DNA of 10,112 nucleotides from an archaeon (GTDB lineage Archaea; EX4484-52; B79-G9), in contig WSZW01000135.1 in assembly GCA_013139905.1 (NCBI GenBank), positions 1 through 10,112 of the forward strand. Direction: 5' to 3'. The notes beneath the pieces were generated by a model, which was not told where the DNA came from, made no database searches, and saw only the letters and a list, made by a program, of their open reading frames with translations. The translations under genes and the position numbers were made by a program. This document shows, piece after piece, positions 1 through 6,283 of the stretch (positions are counted from its first letter, which is position 1; each line of letters starts with the position of its first letter).

Positions 1-561
1 AGTTACATCCTTATCAAATAAAATAACGCCATCTCTTTTTGTTATACCCGTAACATAACCACACTTACTATTAAGCCCCGTAGTTAAAGAATAAGCATCA
101 ACCGATGGATCCACACACGTACCGGAACCGCCGGAAGTCCAATATGCACAACTTGACGCAGAATTAGAGGCAATACAAACATCATCATTATTACAACGTA
201 AAGTACCACAACTATAAGAACGATAATAAGCATAAGTAGCACAAGAAGTACCGGTATAACTTAAAGAAGCAGGATAAAATGAAAACGAATCATCAAACGC
301 AAAACTTCTTGGTGCCGTCGCTCCACAAGCAACAACATTCGAAGTACATGAAGAACCCGGTAATTTTAATGAAACCATTCTTTGAGCATTTGAAGAATCA
401 AATAAAACCATATTACCAACAATACCACCGGAGGCCTTTGCAAAATCAGGTACATTATCCATACCCAAAATAGCCACAGTAAATAATACAGAAAAACACA
501 CAACTAATAAACCATAAAATAAATGTTTATTTCCAAACAAATTTGATTTTATTTTATCCAT
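1..561 (-). CDS. Membrane-anchored cysteine-rich surface protein, N-terminal part
   Basis: The frame is open from an ATG at 561 to the left edge (187 codons), so the C-terminus is missing. After a short basic start (MDKIKS) there is one hydrophobic segment at about residues 14-32, then an extracytoplasmic region rich in Ser, Gly, Thr and Tyr with nine cysteines, for example in SSCTS, VACG, YSCGTLRC and GGSGTC. The helix is either a signal anchor or a Sec signal peptide; I see no clear KKG leader. The even spacing of cysteines in a Ser/Gly-rich context suggests a secreted disulfide-bonded or adhesin-like protein, but I do not recognise a family. Codons end mostly in T or G, as in the other minus-strand genes here and unlike the A/C-ending plus-strand genes. 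The start lies about 26 bases from the centre of the TATA element at 583-592, which fits a leaderless mRNA. It is divergent from the signal peptidase gene. Confidence 0.8.
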   Translation of the reverse strand, partial: MDKIKSNLFGNKHLFYGLLVVCFSVLFTVAILGMDNVPDFAKASGGIVGNMVLFDSSNAQRMVSLKLPGSSCTSNVVACGATAPRSFAFDDSFSFYPASLSYTGTSCATYAYYRSYSCGTLRCNNDDVCIASNSASSCAYWTSGGSGTCVDPSVDAYSLTTGLNSKCGYVTGITKRDGVILFDKDVT

Positions 562-582
562 AACATAATATACACCAGAACC

Positions 583-592
583 CATATATAAA
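583..592. promoter_or_regulatory. TATA element shared by two divergent genes
   Basis: The sequence CATATATAAA is nearly symmetric and is the only clear TATA-like site between the divergent starts at 561 (minus) and 616 (plus). Its centre is about 26 bases from the first and 29 from the second, the distance expected when transcription starts at or next to the start codon. Neither gene has a convincing ribosome-binding site ahead of it, so both are probably leaderless. Confidence 0.6.
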
Positions 593-615
593 GATTACAT
601 TAATTGTATTATTAT

Positions 616-1047
616 ATGAAAATTATATTAAAAAAAATTATCACGATTTTATTAATCCTTTTAATCCCTACGCTATTACTCATAACTACATTACTCATCA
701 CAATTGAATCAAATTCTATGCAGCCGGTACTCAATAAAGGCGATATGGTTTATGTGCAAAAAGAAAACCAATATAACAAAAACGACATAATCGCATTTAC
801 ATATAACAATCAAACATACATCCATAGAATCATATTTAAAACAAATAACACATACAGAACAAAAGGTGACGCAACACAAAATCTTGATTTCTGGACACTA
901 GAAAATAACCACATACACGGAAAAATGATATTTAAAATCCCAAAAATCGGCCTCTTAAAATTATATATTGCAAATAAAAAATCAGACATTCAAAAAAACA
1001 CAAATCTATTTCAACACACAACGAATCAAATGATTCATTACGAATAA
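616..1047 (+). CDS. Signal peptidase I, archaeal/ER (Sec11-like) type
   Basis: This 143-residue protein is a family S26 signal peptidase, which cuts signal peptides from Sec-exported proteins at the outer face of the membrane. One N-terminal transmembrane helix (about residues 8-29) is followed by the catalytic serine box SNSMQP (Ser34-Met35). Next come the GDMVYV strand, the His box YIHR (His70) and the KGDATQNLD box (Asp85, Asp91). A His in place of the bacterial Lys marks the archaeal/eukaryotic Sec11 type. There is no obvious C-terminal helix. The frame extends upstream to a TTG at 604, but I chose the ATG at 616 because the TATA element at 583-592 is centred 29 bases before it, as for a leaderless message. 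It lies about 100 bases ahead of the IleRS gene in the same direction. Likely substrates are the exported Cys-rich proteins, but this link is inference. Confidence 0.92.
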   Translation: MKIILKKIITILLILLIPTLLLITTLLITIESNSMQPVLNKGDMVYVQKENQYNKNDIIAFTYNNQTYIHRIIFKTNNTYRTKGDATQNLDFWTLENNHIHGKMIFKIPKIGLLKLYIANKKSDIQKNTNLFQHTTNQMIHYE

Positions 1048-1079
1048 CAATCAAAATACCTGACAATAAACCCGCACTC

Positions 1080-1127
1080 AAAAATCACAAAAACAACAAT
1101 CTCTTATTTAAATTTAAAAATCACAAA
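1080..1127 (+). repeat. Pair of 12-bp direct repeats before ileS
   Basis: AAAAATCACAAA occurs at 1080-1091 and again at 1116-1127, 36 bases apart, on either side of the AT-rich stretch that probably holds the ileS promoter. It could be an operator pair or chance in A-rich DNA; nothing else supports a function. Confidence 0.35.
1103..1120 (+). promoter_or_regulatory. Probable AT-rich TATA region of ileS
   Basis: CTTATTTAAATTTAAAAA is the only TATA-like stretch in the 97 bases between the signal peptidase stop and the ileS start. Transcription would begin at about 1135-1141, which suits a start at the ATG at 1145 better than one at 1127. Co-transcription with the signal peptidase gene is also possible. 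Confidence 0.4.
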
Positions 1128-1144
1128 TGAACCTAGGTGCTATT

Positions 1145-4100
1145 ATGTCAGGTTATGATCACAAAAATTTAGAAAAAGAAATACAAAATTACTGGAAAAA
1201 AGAAAAAATCGCCGAAGAAATCACAAACTTCGGTAAAAAAGATAAAAAGAAATTCTATCTTCTGGACGGTCCTCCTTACGCAAACGGTCTGCCTCACGCA
1301 GGACACGTAATGACTATAGTCTACAAAGACATTTGGGGCAAACTAAAAAACATGCAAGGCTTCGACGTTTGGTTCCAGCCAGGCTTTGACTGCCACGGAC
1401 TACCCATCGAAAACAAAGTAGAAAAAGAAATGAACATAACCTCTAAAAAAGACATAGAAAACAAAATTGGCGTAGATAAATTCATAAACCGTTGCCGCGA
1501 ATTCGCGCATGAAAATGTAACCGACTGGATGACATTCTACAAACAAGTAGCCGCCTGGAAAGGTTGGGTCGACCCCTATTTAACATACCACAACACATAC
1601 ATAGAATCCGGTTGGTGGACAATAAAAACATTATATGATAAAGGATTAATGGTCGAAGGCAAAAAACCAATACACTGGTGTCCTAAATGCGAAACATCAG
1701 TATCCGGTTACGAAGCAACCGACGCATATAAAGACGTAACAGACCCATCAGTTTACATAAAATTCCCAATAAAAGGAAAAAAGAACGAATATTTCTTAGC
1801 ATGGACAACAACCCCATGGACACTACCTGCAAACGTAGCGCTAATAGTTCACCCGGATGAACTTTACGTAAAAGTTGAAATCATGAACGAAAAACTAATA
1901 TTCGCAAAAGCACTTCTAAAAACCGTAATGGAAAAAAAGAAAATAAAAGACTATAAAATTTTAGAAGAATTCAAAGGAAAAACATTAGAAAATACAAAAT
2001 ACGAACCACTTTTAGATATCAAAATACAAAAAGAAACTAATAAAGAAGAATCAGCTCACAAAATAATATTATCAATTCCTATGCTAAAAAACGTAGTCGC
2101 ATCCAAAGTCCAATTCAAAAAAGGAATTGATGTAAAATGCAAAGATGCAAGCTTCAGCCACATGGTAACAATGGATACCGGAACAGGAATCGTACATTGT
2201 GCACCAGGACACGGTGCAGAAGATAACAAAATAGGAAAACACTATAATTTGCCAATAATCTCCCCTGTTAACGATTGTGGATGTCTTACAAAAGATACCG
2301 ATGAATTTAGCGGAATTTTTGTAAAAACAGCAGACAAACTAATAATAAAAAAACTAGAAACCACAAACAGACTTTTCTTAATGGATAAAATAACACACAG
2401 CTACCCTTTATGCTGGAGATGTAAAGCACCATTATTATTCAGGCTATCAAACCAATGGTTCTTCAAAATAAACACAATAAAAGAAAAAATGTTAAGTGAA
2501 AACAAAAAAACCAACTGGCTTCCACCATTCGGAACAGACAGAATGAAAAACTGGGTCAAAGACGAAGAAGATTGGTGCGTATCAACCCAAAGATTTTGGG
2601 GAATCCCAATCCCATTATGGAAATGTAACAAATGCAATAATCAAAAAATGATAGAATCAAAATCACAATTACAAAAAGAAATGTCAAACAACATCAAATT
2701 AGACGACCTCCACAAACACGTTGTAGATAAAACCATAATCAAGTGCGATTGTGGCGGTGAGATGAAAAGAATCTCAGACATCATAAACATCTGGGTAGAA
2801 TCAGGAATCGCGCCATGGGCGTCTCTCGGATACCCTCAAAATGACAACGGTCTATTCAAAAAACTATGGCAAGTTGACATGATTGACGAATCACAAGACC
2901 AAATCAGAGGTTGGTTCCACGCACTTTTATTCATGGGTATCGCCACATTTGACCAAACATCATACAAATCAGTATCCCTAAACGGCTGGACACTAGATGC
3001 CAAAGGCGAAAAAATGTCTAAATCAATTGGAAACGTAGTATCCGCCAAAGATTGTATGGAAACACTAGGTGCAGACGTATTACGACTCTACAACTGCTAT
3101 AACATAGCACCATGGGAAACACAAAAATTCTCACTTGAAAAAGCAAAAGATCTATTCCGTGTTATGAATGTTCTTACAAACATGATAAATTTTGTCGATA
3201 TGTATAAACTAAAAACAGACATCAAAAAAACAAAACTAACCCACATAGAAGACAAATGGCTGCTGTCCAGATTAAACACAACAATAAAAGAAGTAACAGA
3301 CGACTACGAAAATTTCAGATTCCATTTTGTGGGAAGAAAATTATCCGATTTCATATTAGAAGATTTTTCACGTTGGTACATGAAATTAGCAAAAGAAAGA
3401 TTCCAAAAAAGTATAGATGAAAAAGACGCAAATTTTGTAATCATACACACAATTGGAGAATACATAAAACTACTAGCTCCAATCTGTCCATTCATAACAG
3501 AAAAACTATACCTAAAACTATTCAAGACACAAGAAAAGAAAAAATCAATCCATATGTGCGATTTCCCAAAAACAGACATAACAAAAATAAACCAAACACT
3601 AGAAAACGAAATGAAAATCGTAGACAAGGTAACCGAAATAGTCCACGCAAAAAGACAAGAAAACGGAATCCGTCTAAAATGGCCAATCAAGAAAATAACA
3701 CTTTCGGGAAATAACACAGTAAAAACAACAACCAAAGAATTAAACACATTACTTGTATCCTTATGTAACACCAAAAAAGTAGAATTTGAAAAACTAAAAC
3801 TTAATTTAGAACTAAAACCAAACTTCCCGCTTTTAGGCCCCATTTTTGGTAAAAATATGTCGCAAGTAGTTGCACTAATCAAAAAAGAAAACCCCGAAAA
3901 ATTACAAAAAGCATTAATTAATGGAAAAACAAAACTAGGAGATTACGAAATAACAAGTGACATGATTATAGCCTCAGAATCACTTCCCTTAAACCTTATC
4001 GGAGATAAATTTGAAAGTGGTGTCGTAGTTTTAGATTTAACCAGAACAAAAGAACTAGAAGAAGAAGCATTAATATCCGAACTAATACGAAAAATACAAG

Positions 4101-4291
4101 TTGAACGAAAAGAAAAAGGCTTTAAAATCCAGGAAAAAATCAACATAACAATTGACGGTTCAAAAATGCTCGAGAATTGGAAAGAAAAATTAGAAGACGG
4201 CACAAATTCAACAATTAATTTAGATAAAGTTAAAGGAAAAAACAAAAAAACACTAGAATTTGAAAAAGAAACAATTGAATTTGAATTTTAA
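1145..4291 (+). CDS. ileS: Isoleucyl-tRNA synthetase, archaeal type
   Basis: This 1048-residue class Ia synthetase charges tRNA-Ile with isoleucine in the cytoplasm. The HIGH signature appears as HAGH (residues 51-54, in PPYANGLPHAGH) and the KMSKS loop is intact (623-627). The CP1 editing domain carries WTTTPWT (220-226) and APGHGAED with the editing aspartate at 360. Cysteine pairs lie at 179/182, 423/426, and 494/497 with 534/536; the last set fits a zinc site. The anticodon-binding region and the C-terminal archaeal/eukaryotic extension (LTRTKELEEEALISELIRKI) are present, so the protein is full length for the family. An in-frame ATG at 1127 would add six residues. I prefer 1145 because AGGTG at 1135-1139 is a good ribosome-binding site five bases before it, and because homologs start close to the YDHKNLEKEI segment. 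Codons end mostly in A or C. It ends nine bases from the convergent gene at 4301. Confidence 0.98.
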   Translation: MSGYDHKNLEKEIQNYWKKEKIAEEITNFGKKDKKKFYLLDGPPYANGLPHAGHVMTIVYKDIWGKLKNMQGFDVWFQPGFDCHGLPIENKVEKEMNITSKKDIENKIGVDKFINRCREFAHENVTDWMTFYKQVAAWKGWVDPYLTYHNTYIESGWWTIKTLYDKGLMVEGKKPIHWCPKCETSVSGYEATDAYKDVTDPSVYIKFPIKGKKNEYFLAWTTTPWTLPANVALIVHPDELYVKVEIMNEKLIFAKALLKTVMEKKKIKDYKILEEFKGKTLENTKYEPLLDIKIQKETNKEESAHKIILSIPMLKNVVASKVQFKKGIDVKCKDASFSHMVTMDTGTGIVHCAPGHGAEDNKIGKHYNLPIISPVNDCGCLTKDTDEFSGIFVKTADKLIIKKLETTNRLFLMDKITHSYPLCWRCKAPLLFRLSNQWFFKINTIKEKMLSENKKTNWLPPFGTDRMKNWVKDEEDWCVSTQRFWGIPIPLWKCNKCNNQKMIESKSQLQKEMSNNIKLDDLHKHVVDKTIIKCDCGGEMKRISDIINIWVESGIAPWASLGYPQNDNGLFKKLWQVDMIDESQDQIRGWFHALLFMGIATFDQTSYKSVSLNGWTLDAKGEKMSKSIGNVVSAKDCMETLGADVLRLYNCYNIAPWETQKFSLEKAKDLFRVMNVLTNMINFVDMYKLKTDIKKTKLTHIEDKWLLSRLNTTIKEVTDDYENFRFHFVGRKLSDFILEDFSRWYMKLAKERFQKSIDEKDANFVIIHTIGEYIKLLAPICPFITEKLYLKLFKTQEKKKSIHMCDFPKTDITKINQTLENEMKIVDKVTEIVHAKRQENGIRLKWPIKKITLSGNNTVKTTTKELNTLLVSLCNTKKVEFEKLKLNLELKPNFPLLGPIFGKNMSQVVALIKKENPEKLQKALINGKTKLGDYEITSDMIIASESLPLNLIGDKFESGVVVLDLTRTKELEEEALISELIRKIQVERKEKGFKIQEKINITIDGSKMLENWKEKLEDGTNSTINLDKVKGKNKKTLEFEKETIEFEF

Positions 4292-4300
4292 CATCTAATA

Positions 4301-4525
4301 TCATTTCCCGGCAATCAACTTAGAAATTGTAGCCATAGGCAAAACATCAACCCCCGGAACAATACTTTCGACAAAACCGATTATTGCAAGCATTTTATTT
4401 CCCGTTTGATGATATATTATTCCCGCTTCAACCAAAGCAACCAAAAAAATACCAATAAATGTCATCTCTTCAAATGGCGACGCATCAATCAAATCAATTA
4501 AAATAGGCACTAAGTATCCAAGCAT
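4301..4525 (-). CDS. Small hydrophobic membrane protein of unknown function
   Basis: A 74-residue protein with hydrophobic stretches at about residues 1-13 and 22-37, and a moderately hydrophobic third around 45-65. It contains a Gly/Pro motif, VESIVPGVDVLP, and ends in a basic AGK. It has no KKG leader, so it is unlike the neighbouring pilin-like peptides; it may be a hairpin membrane protein. I recall similar short sequences ending in a PG(V/L)D-type motif as hypothetical proteins of DPANN genomes, but I cannot name a family. A TATA-like site at 4548-4560 is centred 29 bases before the ATG, consistent with a leaderless message. A GGTAAT at 4534-4539 could instead serve as a weak ribosome-binding site on a longer message. 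T/G-ending codons match the other minus-strand genes, which supports real coding. Confidence 0.75.
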   Translation of the reverse strand: MLGYLVPILIDLIDASPFEEMTFIGIFLVALVEAGIIYHQTGNKMLAIIGFVESIVPGVDVLPMATISKLIAGK

Positions 4526-4547
4526 AAAATATTATTACCCATAATCA

Positions 4548-4560
4548 CATTTATAATTTA
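4548..4560 (-). promoter_or_regulatory. TATA element of the 74-residue membrane protein gene
   Basis: On the minus strand this reads TAAATTATAAATG, centred 29 bases before the ATG at 4525 and lying in the 52-base gap after the stop of the gene at 4578. It suggests that the 74-residue gene is transcribed separately from the two minus-strand genes upstream. Confidence 0.45.
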
Positions 4561-4577
4561 ATACAATAAAATCATAA

Positions 4578-4793
4578 TCAAGGACAAGACAATTCTACAG
4601 AATTAGTATTTAAAAGACGATTAATAAACGAAATAAATTGATTCCCCCAACGACAAGACTCGCTTGAAATTCCTGACAAAATACTGGAAGAAAAATAAAC
4701 AAGAATCACCGCAACAATAACAAATAAAATAAGCATAATAACCCAATTACCCATTATATCCAATGTTCCTTTTTTCGATTTACACAAACTCAT
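4578..4793 (-). CDS. Small pilin-like membrane protein with KKG leader
   Basis: A 71-residue protein: a short basic leader ending in KSKKG (Gly9), then TLDIMG, and one long hydrophobic helix at about residues 17-37 followed by a short Ser-rich and polar tail with two cysteines (ESCRWG, ELSCP). The layout (basic residues and Gly directly before an uninterrupted hydrophobic segment, with Asp at +3) resembles archaeal class III signal peptides of type IV pilin-like proteins, which are cut after the Gly by a prepilin peptidase. Processing is an inference. The start overlaps the stop of the upstream 37-40 residue gene by ATGA, so the two are translationally coupled. Its function is unknown; a minor pilin or envelope peptide is plausible. 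Confidence 0.78.
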   Translation of the reverse strand: MSLCKSKKGTLDIMGNWVIMLILFVIVAVILVYFSSSILSGISSESCRWGNQFISFINRLLNTNSVELSCP

Positions 4794-4912
4794 AAAAATC
4801 CACCAAGCACATTAAACATAATATAAAATAATATACCAATCAACAATAACACAATAATCAATCCACGCAAAATATCAATAAATGCCATCGATCCTTTTTT
4901 CAATATAATCAC
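4790..4912 (-). CDS. Tiny pilin-like membrane peptide with KKG leader
   Basis: This open frame encodes 40 residues from a GTG at 4912, or 37 from a TTG at 4903. The TTG version begins MKKGSMAFID and is almost entirely one hydrophobic helix, ending NVLGGFL. The KKG followed by a helix matches its neighbours, and its TGA stop overlaps the ATG of the next gene (ATGA), strong support for a real gene despite its size. The start is uncertain. GTG 4912 is 30 bases from the TATA centre, suiting a leaderless message. TTG 4903 has AGGTG eight bases ahead of it, suiting a ribosome-binding site. The peptide might be a pilin-like subunit or a small structural partner of the 71-residue protein; no family is recognised. 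Confidence 0.68.
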   Translation of the reverse strand: MIILKKGSMAFIDILRGLIIVLLLIGILFYIMFNVLGGFL

Positions 4913-4935
4913 ACCTAAAAAATATTTGTTTACTG

Positions 4936-4948
4936 TTAAATATAAATA
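4936..4948. promoter_or_regulatory. TATA element between two divergent KKG-protein operons
   Basis: TTAAATATAAATA on the plus strand reads TATTTATATTTAA on the minus strand, so it looks like a TATA box in both directions. Its centre (about 4942) is 29 bases from the plus-strand ATG at 4971 and 30 bases from the minus-strand GTG at 4912. The same geometry occurs at 583-592. Confidence 0.6.
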
Positions 4949-4970
4949 CACCAGTATCAATAAATTAAAT

Positions 4971-5135
4971 ATGAATTATTTTAACAAAAAAGGAGAACTC
5001 TCAATTAACACAATGATACTGTTAGCATTGGGTATTTTGGTTCTCGCATTAATTATTGGTCTTATCTTAAAATGGAAAGGAGATTCAATAGAACTTGTTG
5101 AAAGTGTTTTAAAACTCCCAAAAATGACACCTTAA
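4971..5135 (+). CDS. Small pilin-like membrane protein with KKG leader
   Basis: A 54-residue protein with leader MNYFNKKG (Gly8), then ELSINTM and a hydrophobic helix from about residue 14 to 34, ending in a short charged and hydrophobic tail (KWKGDSIELVES, LPKMTP). Glu at +1 after the Gly and the hydrophobic helix match class III (type IV pilin-like) leaders. The frame also opens at a TTG at 4926, but the ATG at 4971 removes an implausible polar extension and lies 29 bases from the TATA centre, as for a leaderless message. It is the first of four same-direction genes with gaps of 4-15 bases, evidently one operon. The short tail leaves little room for a pilin head, so it may be a minor pilin, a filament core subunit, or an unrelated small membrane protein. 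Confidence 0.75.
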   Translation: MNYFNKKGELSINTMILLALGILVLALIIGLILKWKGDSIELVESVLKLPKMTP

Positions 5136-5146
5136 AAGGTAATATA

Positions 5147-5311
5147 ATGAATAAAAAAGCAATGAGTGAAGCAATGTATATCGTAATAGCACTTTTAGTA
5201 ATGCTAATTGTTGCAGTCATAGTCATAACCATAAGCAAAAACGGAATAGAATCCGGTGGCGGCACATTACTACAAATAATAACCGACACAAAAATACCGG
5301 ACGTAAATTAA
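5147..5311 (+). CDS. Small pilin-like membrane protein with KKA leader
   Basis: A 54-residue protein: leader MNKKA, then MSEAMYIV and a hydrophobic helix reaching about residue 30, then a Gly-rich polar tail (NGIESGGGT). The leader ends in KKA rather than KKG; archaeal prepilin peptidases are known to accept Gly or Ala before the cut. Glu at +3 is in the usual acidic zone. The ATG follows GGTAAT (5138-5143) by three bases, the same site seen before the gene at 7230, which supports the start. It lies 11 bases after the preceding gene. No cysteine is present. Its function is unknown and it is paralogous in layout, though not clearly in sequence, to its neighbours. Confidence 0.8.
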   Translation: MNKKAMSEAMYIVIALLVMLIVAVIVITISKNGIESGGGTLLQIITDTKIPDVN

Positions 5312-5326
5312 AAAACGTGATATTTA

Positions 5327-5533
5327 ATGGAATTAAAATATTTAGCTGCAATGGTTATCGGACTTATCATGCTTATAGCGCTATTTGGATTCATAAAACC
5401 AAAAATAGACCTGGGAAAAGGACTTACAGAAGAAGAAACCAAAATTCCAAACCCTGCATGTTATACCGAATGTGCAATGAAAATTTCAAAAGAAGGCGGA
5501 AGTTACGAAGATTGCGCCAGCAAATGTAGTTGA
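5327..5533 (+). CDS. Small membrane protein with a twin CX3C tail
   Basis: A 68-residue protein with an N-terminal helix (about residues 5-23) beginning almost at the start (MELKYLAAMV), then a charged linker and a C-terminal segment with four cysteines at 45, 49, 63 and 67. The pattern is CX3C, thirteen residues, CX3C. That spacing resembles the twin CX3C disulfide hairpins of CHCH-like folds, so the tail is probably an extracellular helical hairpin held by two disulfides; this is an inference from spacing only. No KKG leader is present, unlike the genes on either side. The ATG follows GTGAT (5317-5321) by five bases. It lies 15 bases after the preceding gene and 4 bases before the next. A second frame over the same region (5317-5529) is very basic and lacks a plausible leader, so this frame is the coding one. 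Confidence 0.85.
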   Translation: MELKYLAAMVIGLIMLIALFGFIKPKIDLGKGLTEEETKIPNPACYTECAMKISKEGGSYEDCASKCS

Positions 5534-5537
5534 TAAT

Positions 5538-5939
5538 ATGACAAAAAAAGGAGAAATAAGTTGGGGATTACAAAAAGTTATAATTATGCTCATTATACTT
5601 ATTATCATTCTAGTTACAGCAACACTTGCCAAAGAAAGCCTTACTAATGCAGACATACAAACAACCAATATAATTACTAAAAATACCGCCATATCTTATT
5701 GCACTCAAATATGTCTTACCTGCTTTCAAGACAATTGCCTATGCGAACTCCCTAAAGACAAACAATACACAGATGAAAATGGCAAAACAATAGAAACACT
5801 TAGTTGTTCGGATTTAGGCGCAGAATACACCACACCACGTTCAGACAGTTCAGAAAATACAGAACTAATATCTGGAGACACACCATCCGAAGAACAATCC
5901 GCCGACGAAACTATAACAGAATCGTCAACTGATGAATAA
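5538..5939 (+). CDS. KKG-leader membrane protein with Cys- and Ser/Thr/Glu-rich exterior; probably truncated
   Basis: A 133-residue frame: leader MTKKG, then EISWGLQ and a hydrophobic helix at about residues 12-30. A linker then leads to a cysteine cluster at 55, 59, 62, 67 and 69 (CX3CX2CX4CXC) plus Cys90, and a Ser/Thr/Glu-rich stretch from about 100 to 133 ending at a TAA. The leader again resembles class III prepilin leaders. The TAA interrupts a frame that continues for 82 more codons with the same composition (next entry), so this is probably the N-terminal part of a 216-codon gene broken by a nonsense change. Alternatively the stop may be real and the tail a relic. It is the fourth gene of the operon, 4 bases after its neighbour, and the last in this direction before the convergent TBP gene. 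Its function is unknown; a surface-exposed, disulfide-rich protein is likely. Confidence 0.8.
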   Translation: MTKKGEISWGLQKVIIMLIILIIILVTATLAKESLTNADIQTTNIITKNTAISYCTQICLTCFQDNCLCELPKDKQYTDENGKTIETLSCSDLGAEYTTPRSDSSENTELISGDTPSEEQSADETITESSTDE

Positions 5940-6188
5940 ACAACAAACGAAATTAAAGAAACAACCACAATCTCCGACGATTATATACACTTCAGCAATT
6001 CATGCACATATACTATCCCTGCTACTATTATGAGCGAAGCAACAACAAAAACAATCACAACAGGAGAATATTCTTGCAAATCTTCAAATAGTCACTCATA
6101 TTACTGTCACACAGACACCAAACTATACCGTAAAGATTGCATCGCGATGCTTTGTGTTTCATCTACAGGAAAATGTCAAGGCGATTAA
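5940..6188 (+). pseudogene. In-frame continuation of the preceding gene beyond its TAA
   Basis: Directly after TAA 5937-5939 the same frame stays open for 82 codons to a TAA at 6186-6188. The Ser/Thr/Glu-rich linker runs straight across the stop (ESSTDE, stop, TTNEIKETTT), followed by six cysteines, for example in NSCTYT, YSCKSS, KDCIAM and GKCQGD. The first in-frame ATG (6030) would give a protein with no leader or membrane helix and no ribosome-binding site, so an independent gene is unlikely. With the upstream part the total is 12 cysteines. A nonsense mutation (a single change from AAA, GAA or CAA to TAA), a sequencing error, or true stop-codon readthrough are all possible; the first two are more likely, as no TAA recoding is known in archaea. 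Confidence 0.65.
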
Positions 6189-6229
6189 TAATATAATCAT
6201 ATCAAAAACAAATCAAACTAAAACTAACC

Positions 6230-6258
6230 AAAAAAAATATTTCAGAGCATAAATGCCC
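6230..6258 (-). terminator. Hairpin plus T-run after the TBP gene
   Basis: On the minus strand the sequence GGGCATTTATGCTC (6258 to 6245) can fold into a six-pair stem with one G-U pair and a two-base loop, followed seven bases later by eight T residues (6237 to 6230). It lies 26-54 bases past the TBP stop. Archaeal termination depends mainly on the T-run, so this is a plausible end of the TBP message. It also occupies the 95-base gap between the convergent genes, which holds nothing else I can see. Confidence 0.5.
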
Positions 6259-6283
6259 TAAATATAAATAGAATTAAAAAATC

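Noticed and set aside
279..473. 64-residue plus-strand frame over the left gene
   Set aside because: It lies antisense to a long open minus-strand frame with a membrane helix, a promoter-spaced start and the expected codon bias; its own product is basic and featureless.
1023..1036. Perfect GAATCA-AA-TGATTC palindrome at the end of the signal peptidase gene
   Set aside because: It lies inside the coding region, has a short AT-rich stem and no T-run follows, so a terminator is not supported; an operator is possible but unsupported.
1127..1144. Six-codon N-terminal extension of isoleucyl-tRNA synthetase from ATG 1127
   Set aside because: The ATG at 1145 has AGGTG five bases ahead of it, while 1127 has no ribosome-binding site and the TATA-like stretch lies too close to it for a leaderless start. 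The point is not certain.
3304..3882. 192-residue minus-strand frame inside ileS, and other antisense frames there
   Set aside because: These are shadows of the AT-rich synthetase gene; they are rich in Ser and Phe, as antisense frames of Lys/Glu-rich genes usually are.
5317..5529. Alternative 70-residue plus-strand frame overlapping the twin CX3C gene
   Set aside because: It is very basic with no leader or helix, while the 5327 frame has a GTGAT site, a membrane helix and patterned cysteines.
5937..5939. Pyrrolysine or selenocysteine decoding at the internal stop
   Set aside because: The stop is TAA; pyrrolysine uses TAG and selenocysteine uses TGA. I see no recoding element downstream.
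4578..5939. Archaellum (flagellin) operon
   Set aside because: The helices lack the typical archaellin sequence after the cut site and no archaellin-like globular domain or accessory gene is present.
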